A stretch of 64,000 nt of DNA, taken from Cryoendolithus antarcticus. Taxonomy: Eukaryota > Ascomycota > Dothideomycetes > Cladosporiales > Cladosporiaceae. The DNA lies in contig NAJO01000001.1 in assembly GCA_002077065.1 (NCBI GenBank), forward strand, positions 1,240,001 to 1,304,000, in the 5' to 3' direction. Position numbers and translations under genes: made by a program. The notes beneath the pieces were generated by a model, which made no database searches, was not told where the DNA came from, and was given only the letters and a program-made list of their open reading frames with translations. Position 1 is the first letter of the stretch. Each line of letters opens with the position of its first letter. This document shows positions 41,872 to 52,426 of this stretch, piece after piece.

Positions 41872-43526
41872 ATGGAGGGGCAGATGAGCCGGGCGCCTGG
41901 GTCGCGGGGCAACATTGATGTCAAGACGCTGGAGTTTCCGAGAGTGCCCAGTCATGAGCCTCCGCGGCGAGGCTACACCAGGTCGGACATCAAGTTACCT
42001 GGATTGAAGGATGTGCTGTCGCCGCAATTCGAGCAGCGGCCAGACGAGCGATATGGCTCGCCCGAGTCAGTGAGGAGCCTACCGCCGATCGATGTTGAGC
42101 ATGCTGCGCGGGAGATGAATGGGATGGATGATGTGGTTATGCACAGTCCTTTAGACGCCGACAATATGCAGGGTGAGATGGAAAGAGGACGAGCAAGAAG
42201 CGTAGTCTCAATGGATGAGAGGATCGCAGCGGAGGCATTGTCCGGGATGTCTGGTCCTGGTATGTGGTGTGAAACTGAATCAAGGTAAGAGGGAATGGCT
42301 GACGTTTTGTAGGCTTCGCGCAGTCGCCCACGCAGATCATGCACATGCCACCTCGGGAGCAAGCTGCACTATCGAGACGATCAGAGCACATCGATGCAGA
42401 AGCAGAGCCACTTCTTCAGCTCTTTGCCAGTAAGCACCCATGGGTAGGTGGTACCATTAATGGCTCCATCAACGGATCTATGTATGTGTACAACACGACC
42501 AAGCACTACTCGCCTCGCTTCGTGCAGAACAGCGCGACAATGGTCGAGCGCAATATCGCCACGCCACTAGCCAACACTGTGGGATCGGTGGGAAGGATCA
42601 CCGGCGTCGAGGGTGGCATCCGACGGTATCTCGACGTCCGAACGCCGACAGATCTGGAGTGTGCAGAGGGCAAGCAACAACAACGTGCCGACGGCGAAGA
42701 TGCCATGGACATCGACGACCAAGACGAAGCCCATCGCGAGTCTCTTGAGATATTGCCCGCATATCGCGCCAGCAAACCACCCTCATATCGAGAAGACTAC
42801 AGCCCGGCAGTCGCCGAGCGAGCGCAAGATCCCTCACAACGCCCACCGCACAATCGCACCCTCAGTCAACGCGTTTTCGTCATGACGTCCGGTCTGGGGG
42901 TCGCCCTTTCCGCGACGTCACGACACAGTCTACAAGCCTGCGTTCGCTTCCTGAACCAAGGCGCTGTGCGCATCGATATCACTATGAAAGCACTGCGATT
43001 GGTGCTCGAGCAGTACGACCAAGCTCGCAGCAACTGGAGGCAACAGAACTTGTCTTACCTCGAGAAAGGAGGTGATCGACAGCACACTCCAGACCACGAC
43101 GACGCTGCTGCTCAAATGGCGAGTGTGATCAAGTACCACTCGGACGAGATCTGGAACACACTGAAGAACGTCACAAACTACATCTCGGAGTCCACTGGTG
43201 CTGCACTCCCGGAGAACGCGCGTCACTTCGTGCGAAGCCAAGTGCTGTCCCTTCCGCAGCGATGGCAACTAGTCAGTCGTAACCAGACAGGCGAAAGCGA
43301 GACCAGCAGAGGCGCGCATAGAATGATCGCCTTCGCTACTGAGGGCCTGGACATGATGAGTCAGGTCAGTCAGGTCGTTACCGCTACGCTCGACTCTGCT
43401 GAGAGGTGGCTTCAACGAGCGGGAAGATCTGGAAGGGGTGATGAGGGCAGTGCTAGACAGCAGGTCGAGTGGAGAGATGATAAGGCGCCGTACGAGCGAG
43501 AAACAGCTGGACCTGGACCTAGATGA
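41872..43526 (+). CDS. ccg-8: CCG-8/Opi1-type transcriptional regulator
   Basis: Two exons (41872-42259, 42313-43526) with a 53-nt GTATGT...TTGTAG intron give 533 residues; the join reads LSGMSGPGFAQSPTQIMHMP. The Opi1-family core is clear: LLQLFASKHPWVGGTINGS, then YNTTKHYSPRFVQNSATMVE, RNIATPLANTVGSVGRITG and GGIRRYL, then a second helical block (RVFVMTSGLGVALSATSRH, LKNVTNYISESTGAALPENA). In yeast Opi1 represses inositol and phospholipid genes; in Neurospora the homologue CCG-8 is clock-controlled and shapes lipid and azole responses. The N-terminus is disordered with PPLP-like motifs. Family is confident; whether it acts as repressor here is inference. Confidence 0.9.
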
Positions 43527-44640
43527 TGATCAGGGTGGTATGATCTCTTCTTGCCCCCACCGCCGCACAGCATAGGCAGCAGGGAAATGCAGTAGCGACC
43601 CCTCATGCGATGGAGCCTATTCGATCACTCCGAAGACACCTGCATGGTACGGCACACACGAACGCGAAGCGGGTTTGTCAGCGGTGTTCGGCGTTAAGCG
43701 ACCTCGGCGCGGGTATGTAACAAGGGAAGCATTCCAACCGCGACCACGACAGCGAGATACCCGGCGAGTTCTTTCATGGACTCTGATGCTGACATGGCTG
43801 ACGTGTACCAGGTCGGACGATATACACAGCGATGAGACAGAGCCTGAGGTGCAACGTGGTATGCATGTGGGCGATTCCTCTGCGATACCCGGTGAGCTCC
43901 TTGATCTTCGGAGTGGGAGCATGGGATTGCCAGTTCGGGCGCGTAACTAGTCAGAGACGAGACGAGATAGCTCTATACTTGACTCAAAATGCCTACCACA
44001 TCTCCGATATGTGGATCTCATTTACTGTGTCTCGGTACTGCGACAGACAGATCCGGCCGAGCGGTGACTGTGATGGTTTTTCGTTCTCCCGTGACGTGAC
44101 GTACGTGAGTGTGTTGCAGCATTTAGATTGCTTCGCGAGTGCAGGTAGCAATATTGCATTCACTCACGAACAGACAAGCGGGGCAGGTGCAACTCAGCCG
44201 AGAACCTGGCACCTTCCCCAAATTCCTCAAAGTCAACTCCGCAATACTACCAAACAATTATGCCGGCTGCCATGCAAAAGCGGAGTTATCCCACCTTGCC
44301 CTACCCTTTCGTGTATTCTCTCGGATCGCGGTGGGCCCTTGGATCCGGCGTGGCATGCAAGCAATGTGGATCTGATAAATCGTGCGATGATGCATACGCC
44401 CGCATAATACGCTTGTATACAAAGGTGAGTGACTTTGCCTTGCAGCTTTGCTTGGCCGATACGTCGCGGTGTCGCTTTCGGGGTGTGAGGCAGGTTGAGT
44501 CATTTGCTTTTGTTGTCGTGTTGCGGAGAGATTTCCTTGGGCCTTTGTCAATACTGTTATAAGAGCTGGTGTGAAGGGCATTGGAGGTGAGACCTCGGTA
44601 GCAACCACAAATTCCGATCGTGCAGCAGATTGGGGCCAAG
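43527..44640. other. intergenic, ABC transporter 5' flank
   Basis: About 1.1 kb with no supported gene. Several open frames exist on both strands, none with a motif. A GTGACGTGACGTACGTGAG tract at about 44094 is a direct repeat of TGACG, a half CRE site. Confidence 0.4.
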
Positions 44641-47600
44641 ATGGAAGAAGTAGAGAAGCGTCTGGAGGGCGATCCAGATTACGTGCATCCGGCAACCTGG
44701 AATGGCTACAGCAACAACAACACAAACACCACAGATTCCAGCTCCGATTCGAGCAGAGAAGCAACACACGCAAGCGATCCAGAGAAGCAATATCATTCAC
44801 TACAGCCGCCACCTCTCGAGCGCCGCGGTACAGGCGTAGATGTGCACGGCGCAGAGAATGAGTTCGCAGATTTGCAACGCGAGTTCTCTCGCCAGTCTCA
44901 GCACTCGCGTAAGATCTCGCGGCAGAACACACGAACGAGCGTGAAGCGCGGCAAGACTGCCCAGGATGTCGAAAAGGCAGTCTCCTCAGACACAAGCGAC
45001 GATGCCGAGCCATTCGATCTGGAAGACACGCTGCGAGGCAACAAGCAGCTGGAGGAGGATTCGGGGATCAAGGGAAAAAAGATTGGTGTCATATGGGACG
45101 GATTGACTGTGAAAGGGATTGGTGGTGTAAAGAATATTCAACCCACCTTTCCAGATGCTTTCTGGAACTTCATCAATGTTTGGAGTACTTTCCAGAGCAT
45201 ATTTGGGCTGGGAAAGAAGGGCTCGGAAGTCGAGATCTTGAGGAACTTTCGGGGTGTGGTGAAGCCGGGTGAGATGGTGCTTGTGCTGGGCAAGCCGGGA
45301 AGCGGATGGTAAGGAAGTCATGATTCTGTGTGATGGCAGTGTACTGACTTCTTGACAGCACAACTTTCTTGAAGGTCATCAGCAATCAGCGATTCGGGTA
45401 TACTGACATCGCGGGTGAGGTACTGTACGGCCCTTTCACCAGCAAAGAATTCGAGAAGCGGTACCGAGGCGAGGCAGTCTACTGTCAAGAGGACGACATC
45501 CATCACCCTACACTCACCGTCGGGCAGACGCTTGGCTTCGCGCTTGAGACGAAAGTACCAGGGAAGAGGCCAGGTGGGATCTCAGCGAACGAGTTCAAAG
45601 ACAAAGTTGTCGACATGCTCCTCAGGATGTTCAACATCGAGCACACGAAGAACACCATCGTTGGGAACCCGTACGTAAGGGGTTGCTCTGGTAATTATTG
45701 ACTATTCGGGAGCTATATACCGCCCAGGGACTGACCGGATTTGTAGGTGGCGAACGTAAGAGAGTCAGTATAGCCGAAATGATGATCACGGGTGGTGCTG
45801 TTCTATCCCACGACAACAGCACGCGCGGACTGGATGCATCCACAGCACTGGACTATACGAAGTCCCTCAGGGTCATGACAAACATCTACTCGACGACTAC
45901 CTTCGTGTCTCTGTATCAGGCGTCGGAGAACATCTACTCTCTTTTCGACAAAGTCATGATCATCGATGAAGGCAGGCAGGTGTACCTCGGGCCCGTAAAG
46001 GAAGCCAGAAGTTATTTCGAAGGTCTGGGCTTCCTCGAGAAGCCGAGACAGACGACTCCCGACTACCTGACTGGCTGCACGGACAGTTTTGAGCGAGAGT
46101 ACAAGGAGGGCAGGGATGCAAGTAATGCTCCCGCATCGTCTGACGATCTCGCGAAGGCATTTCAGGAATCAGAATACGCCAAGCGTCTCGATCAGGAGAT
46201 GGTCGAGTACCGCGAGATTGTCAAGGAGGAACAGCACGTGTATGAGGATTTCAAGACGGCCGTCATCCAGGGAAAGCGACACGCACCTAAGAAATCGGTC
46301 TACTCCATCCCGCTACATCTCCAGATCTGGGCTTTGATGAAGCGGCAGTTCATTCTCAAATGGCAAGACAAGTTCTCGCTGTACACGTCATGGGGAACAT
46401 CAGTACTGATCGCTATCGTCCTTGGCACAGTCTGGCTCCAGCTGCCGAAGACGTCCTCGGGTGCTTTTACGAGAGGTGGACTGCTGTTCATCTGTCTGCT
46501 TTTCAATGCATTCCAAGCGTTCGGAGAGCTCGCTTCGACCATGCTGGGTCGACCAATCGTCAACAAGCATCGTGCATACACGTTCCATCGACCGTCCGCG
46601 TTGTGGCTGGCACAGATTGTGGTGGACTTGGCGTTCTCTGCTGCTCAGATCTTACTATTCTCGATCATAGTGTATTTTATGTGCGGTGAGTCCCACTTCG
46701 GGGCTTTCAATTATGGCATGAACATTCTTGCTGACAAGCTTTGTAGGACTCGTACTTGACGCTGGAGCATTCTTTACCTTCTATTTGGTATTAGAGTCTT
46801 TTCCAGATACGAACGACCTTCGCTGACACTAGTCGTAGATGATCGTCAGCGCGTATCTAGCGATGACCCTGTTCTTTCGAATGGGTATGCTGCGCACATG
46901 TCGTCCCGCTACAGTGCTGTAGCCTCTGCTGACACATCACAGTTGGCTGCCTGTGTCCTGACTTCGACTATGCGATGAAATTTGCTGCGACGATCATAAC
47001 GCTGTTTGTATTGAGTATGATAAGACCTGCATCTTTACATAGCTGCACACAATAGCTGACACGTCGCAGCGTCCGGTTACCTCATACAGTGGCAATCAGA
47101 ACAAGTGTGGCTGAGATGGATATTCTACTTGAACGCGCTCGGTCTCGGCTTCGCCGCACTCATGGCAAACGAGTTTGGACGCATCGATCTGACTTGCGAG
47201 GGCGCTAGTCTCATCCCATATGGCCCTGGCTACACAGATATCAATCACCAGGTCTGCACGTTGGCCGGTAGTGTAGCTGGCAACGCTCAGGTCTCGGGCA
47301 GAGACTACATCCAGCAAGGCTTTAGATATACTGTGGGCGAGCTCTGGAGAGATTGGGGGATCATAGTCGTACTGATTATTGGCTTCCTGACAGCCAATGT
47401 CTTTTTGGGGGAGTACGTCAAGTGGGGCGCCGGCGGGAAGACCATCACATTCTTTGCCAAAGAGGACAAAGAACGCAACAAGCTCAACGCTGCGTTGCAA
47501 GAAAAGAGGAGCAACCGGAAACGTGGCGAAGATAATGATGCTGGGCTGTCAGTCGAGTCGAAGGCTGTGCTCACATGGGAGAACCTATGTTACGACGTCC

Positions 47601-49507
47601 CCGTACCTTCTGGACAGCTCCGCCTGCTGAAGGACATCTTCGGTTACGTCAAGCCTGGCCAGCTGACTGCCCTCATGGGTGCTTCCGGAGCCGGCAAGAC
47701 CACACTGCTGGACGTCTTGGCTTCGCGGAAGAATATCGGGGTTATCCATGGCGATCGTCTGGTCGATGGTCTGCCGCCCGGCATGGACTTCCAGCGCGGT
47801 ACCAGCTACGCCGAGCAGTTAGATGTGCACGAAGCAACCCAGACCGTCCGAGAAGCTCTCCGTTTCTCGGCCGATTTAAGGCAGCCTTACGAAACACCGC
47901 AGTCGGAGAAGTACCAATATGTGGAAGAGATCATCGCACTGCTGGAGATGGAAGACATCGCAGATGCTATCATCGGCGATCCTGACGCTGGTCTGGCCGT
48001 GGAACAACGCAAACGCGTCACTATTGGTGTCGAGCTCGCTGCGAAGCCGGAGCTTCTCTTATTTCTGGACGAGCCCACTTCCGGCCTCGACTCACAGTCG
48101 GCTTTCAACATTGTCCGATTCCTTCGAAAGCTTGCTGCGGCTGGCCAAGCTATTCTATGTACCATCCATCAGCCCAATGCGTCACTCTTCGAGAACTTCG
48201 ATCGGCTGCTGCTTCTTCAGGAGGGCGGTGAGACCGTATACTTTGGCGACATCGGCAAAGATGCTCAAGTATTGATACAGTACTTCCGAAGTCACGGTGC
48301 CGAGTGTCCGCCAGCCGCCAATCCTGCAGAGTGGATGCTTGACGCAATTGGTGCTGGCATCCAACCTCGCATTGGCGACAAAGATTGGGGTGAGATCTGG
48401 CAAGACTCAGAGGAGCTCGCCTCCACTAAAGAGGAGATCATACGCATTAAAGCTGTTCGTGGTGAGGAGGTCAACTCAGCACCCAAGAAGGAGCCCAAGG
48501 AATACGCGACACCGCTCTGGCATCAAATCAAGATCGTCAACTGGCGGCAACAAAAGGCTTTCTGGCGATCGCCCAACTATGGCTTCACCCGCTTTTTCAA
48601 CCATGTGATCATCGCTTTGCTCACTGGACTGATGTTCACGCAACTCGACAACTCGAGATCATCACTTCAATACCGGATCTTCGTCATATTCCAGGTGACC
48701 GTGTTGCCTGCTTTAATTCTGGCGCAAGTGGAGCCCAAATATGATCTCTCCCGTCTGATCTACTATCGGGAAGCAGCCTCGAAGACTTACCGTCAGCTAC
48801 CTTTCGCCCTATCGATGGTTCTGGGTGAGATGCCTTACTCCTTGGTCTGTGCAGTGGGATTCTTCCTGCCTCTCTACTACATTCCTGGCTTCAACTCCGC
48901 ACCTTCGAGAGCTGGCTACAACTTCTTCGTGGTTCTTGTCACGGAAGTCTTCGCTGTCACCCTTGCCCAGATGGTCTCTGCACTTACGCCAAGCACATTC
49001 ATCGCCATGCTTCTCAATCCGCCGATCATTATCGTCTTCGCACTGTTCTGCGGTGTGGCTGTACCCAAGCCGCAGATTCCCGGATTCTGGCGAGCCTGGC
49101 TCTATCAACTCGACCCGTTCACTCGTCTGATCAGCGGTAAGTTCGATCGAGATCTTGCTTGTGCTTCGAGGCTAATGATCAATATAGGACTTGTCTCCAC
49201 CGAGCTGCATCAGCTGCCCGTAACATGCACACAGGCGGAGCTCAATACTTTCACAGCACCTACCGGACAGAGCTGCGGTGATTATATGCACAACTTCTTC
49301 GCTTCCGGTGGCGCAGGCTACATCGTCAGCAATGCTACGTCGGCGTGCGAGTACTGCGCCTACAAGGTCGGCGATCAATTCTATGAACCCATCGGCATCT
49401 CATTCGACACTCGCTGGAGAGACGTTGGAATCTTGATCGCTTTCATTGGAAGCAATCTGTTCTTCCTGTTCTTGGGAAGTCGGTACTTGAACTTCAATAG
49501 AAGGTAG
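44641..49507 (+). CDS. PDR-type full-size ABC-G transporter
   Basis: Plasma-membrane drug-efflux pump, NBD1-TMD1-NBD2-TMD2, 1494 residues from eight exons. Introns: 45309-45358, 45691-45746, 46686-46746, 46788-46838, 46885-46942, 47015-47069 and 49137-49187; all junctions keep frame. NBD1 has the degenerate fungal PDR features: Walker A GKPGSGCT (Cys for Lys, at about 217-224), signature CSGGERKRVS, and DNSTRGLDAST instead of a catalytic Glu. NBD2 has a canonical Walker A GASGAGKT near 904, the unusual VEQRKRVTIGVEL signature typical of the family, and FLDEPTSGLD. Two six-span membrane blocks follow. The last intron is 51 nt, a multiple of three and free of stops. Start is the ATG of MEEVEKRLEGDPDY. 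Substrates (azoles, plant or fungal toxins) cannot be predicted. Confidence 0.95.
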
Positions 49508-50250
49508 TCAGAAGTACGACGTTTGTACATAGACAGAGACTGGTTCCATCTTCAAACGACACGACCCGTGCCATCGTCTCAATGCTCGTTATTCGCACTC
49601 AAGATACGTGCGATATATATGCTTCGACGTCACTGGCCTTTCCTCTCGTTTGGATAAAGGCATGAGCCAATTACGGCAGCAAACCGATGAACAGTTGGGT
49701 ACCCGTCATACCGTATGGCGTATCATGTAGCACTAGCAGGGGGAAGTCTCTAACATCGATCGCAAGTCAGCTACATCGTACACTCCATCTTCCGCCCGGA
49801 TTTGACATTTTGAAGCAAGAACGTCTCACACGATCACACAACGTGCTCCCCAACCCTATGAAGCGTTTGAAAATGGGTGGACGTCCACTGCCATTCTTCC
49901 ACGAAGATGACTGGTGATCTCTCACACTCTCGGCCAGCTACTCCAGAGTTCAGTCACGCAATCGACCAAACAGGCAGGCTCTACTCAGTACTGACGGTGT
50001 GCAGCCAATGGCTGTACAGCTACATCTTCGAATGGCACCATCATCATAGCATATCCTCAAAGATCATTCATTGCCGTGATTGCTGTCCTTTCCAACAAGC
50101 GTAATGGCCATGGCGGAGCATTGCCGGCATAGTTATCCTCCGGCAGCGGGTCCGGTGGAGAGTGCCTGGGCATCTTGAGGTAATCATTCCTGTATCTCCT
50201 AAGTGCTGTTCAATTTATCTTGTCTGCGTTCGTCCTGCAGCTCAAGAAGA
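49508..50250. other. intergenic
   Basis: About 740 bp between the ABC and MFS genes. No gene supported; the right end (CCTGCAG at 50233-50239) could be an acceptor of a leader intron of the MFS gene. Confidence 0.4.
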
Positions 50251-51903
50251 ATGGCCGTCGATGAGGGAAAATCTGCAGGTGCACCAGATGACTTCGCTGT
50301 CCACCAAGTTTCGCCTCATTCGCCGAACCTCTCTTCTACTGGCAGCTCTGAACTTGACGACACATACGACATCTACAAGCAGTCTGCTAATGAGGCGCCA
50401 GCCGATGCTGCAGAGATCAAGCGTGTCCTTCGCAAGATCGATCTCCGCATTATTTCCATACTGTTCATGATCTACTTATTTCAATATCTGGACAAGAATG
50501 GCATCAACTATGCAAGCGTATATGGCTTGCAGAAGGCAACCCATCTGAAAGGACAATAATTTGCGTGGCTGAGCACGATATTTTACCTGGGATATCTCGT
50601 CGCGCAGTTCCATGCCGGGAATGCCATTCAACGACTACCGATCGGCAAGGTACTAGCGTGCACGACACTTGCTTGGGGCGTCATCGTAATTACAACACCG
50701 GCATGCACGAGCTTCGCTGGCATGGCCACCAATCGCTTTCTACTAGACTTTGTTGAGAGCATCGTCAACCCCGGCTTTGTCATGGTCATGTATGTCTGGT
50801 ATAAGGCTGCAGAGCAACCGCTGCGTCTTGAGGCATATTACTGTCCCAATGGGATCGCCACGATGTTCGGTGGCCTTATTGGGTACGCTGTCGGGAACAT
50901 CACGACTGGCCTACCACAGTGGATGTATGTTATCCTAATTTTTGGAGCATGCAGTTGCGTAGCAGGCGTTGTTCCATTGATCTTCCTACCGGATATGCCT
51001 TCTACAGCCAAGTTCCTCAACGCTCGAGAACGCTCCATTGCGGTCGAGCGAGTTGCCGGCAACCGCCAAGGTGTTAAGAACAGCCATTTCAAAGTGCATC
51101 AGATGTGGCAGACGTTGTATGATCCGAAGACTTGGATCCTATTTGTCATGGCCGTCGGTGCACAAGTGCCTAACTCCGCCCTTACGAGCGTAAGTTGCTC
51201 AAGTTCATTGCATTGAAGCTACCACTGACACATACAGTTCGCATCCCTGATCGTTAAAGGCTTCGGTTTCGATACCCTCGGGACCCAGTACCTCCAGATC
51301 CCTGGCGGTGCCGTGCAGTTCCTTTCTCTCATCGGTGGCGGCTACATATGCAGCAAATTCCCGAATGTCCGATGCATTACTATGATAATCGCCAATTTGA
51401 TTCGTATCCTGGGCGCAGCACTACTGGTCGGCTTGCCGGACAGCATGAAGTGGGGTCGTCTCGTTGCGCTGTGGCTGTGCTACTTCCAAGGTCTGGGCTT
51501 CAGCGTAAGCTTGACGATCGTGAGCTCGAATGTCAGCGGATCTACAAAGAAGTAGCTTACATCGGCTATCCTATTTACTGGATACTGCATTGGTAACTGT
51601 ATCGGCCCACAGACGTTTCGGGACTCCGAGGCCCCCAGATATCCTTCGGCATACATTGCGTGAGACCTAGTTGATCTCCAGCAGAGTACAATTCGTACTG
51701 ACAAGGATAGAATGCAGGGATATAGTGTGAAGCTAACTGCTGTCATTGTGCTGTACGTCTACATGTGGACGGTCAACAAGAAGCGCGATCGCGAGGCTAC
51801 GATCGAAGGCGAGTCGACGGAAGTGATAGAACGAGCTGCCATCGATCGAGGGATGCATGATGTGACCGAGCTCGATAACAAGGGTTTCAGATATGCACTT
51901 TAG
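50251..51903 (+). pseudogene. allantoate-permease-type MFS transporter broken by two in-frame stops
   Basis: Anion:cation symporter family (Dal5/allantoate, vitamin or acid permeases). The signature opening IKRVLRKIDLRIISILFMIY and LDKNGINYASVYGLQ is intact. The frame is then cut by TAA at 50557-50559, between THLKGQ and FAWLSTIFYLGYLVAQF, and by TAG at 51553-51555, between NVSGSTKK and LTSAILFTGYCIGNCIGPQT. Both sit in conserved continuous blocks. Two normal introns are present: 51190-51237 (48 nt) and 51660-51710 (51 nt), and the final exon reads MQGYSVKLTAVIVLYVYMW to a stop at 51901-51903. Without the stops it would be a normal 12-span protein of about 500 residues, so decay is probably recent. 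No function expected from this allele unless the stops are read through. Confidence 0.78.
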
Positions 51904-52426
51904 CACGGCCTGCACCTCCGCTCTTCATGAAGTCTGAGAGCACTCTCCATGGCGGACACTCGTTGCTTAAGCGTCGGTACATCCTGCTGCGACATCTGAC
52001 GATCAAGCTATGCAATGTCGAGCGCCAAAGGTAGCTGCTAGCACCCAAATCTCTCTCTTCGACCAAAAGAGGGCTAAAGGAAACTCGCGGTGTGCATGAT
52101 AGTTGCACAAGTCTCTTCGGGCTTTCGGGAGAGCGGATGCAGGCTTTAAGTACGATGGACGATCGAGTCGGTGTACAGTGCATGGGACCTCTTGACATTC
52201 TCTGGCGATATCATAGACGGAAGCGCATGTCGAACACAGTGACTGAAGTTTTGCATTGACCGCAGCATGCGGTAAGGTATCTCTTTTGCGCCAGATTCTG
52301 CTCCTTACTCACTCACTCATACCCATCCCATCTCGACGAGCCATCGACACCCGTATCTTGGCTGCCTTTAAAAATCACAGATATCTAGGCATTGACTTCG
52401 GCAACTTTGTGTAGTACTAGACAGTC
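51904..52426. other. intergenic
   Basis: About 520 bp; pyrimidine-rich leader (TCACTCACTCATACCCATCCC near 52310) and TTTAAAAATC near 52369 precede the Q/P-rich gene. No other content recognised. Confidence 0.4.

Noticed and set aside
41487..41924. 145-residue minus-strand frame overlapping the Opi1-type gene
   Set aside because: Overlaps the first exon and promoter of a confidently assigned gene and has no motif.
44094..44112. Direct TGACG repeats upstream of the ABC transporter as a regulatory element
   Set aside because: Half sites only, about 540 bp from the start, and nothing else supports them.
13532..51555. Stop-codon reassignment or programmed readthrough as the explanation for the in-frame TAA and TAG codons
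   Set aside because: Housekeeping genes in the same window end at all three stops where expected (for example MCM5 and VPS54 at TGA, CDC12 at TAA, PWP2 and URC4 at TAG), and the contexts are not the known strong readthrough types.
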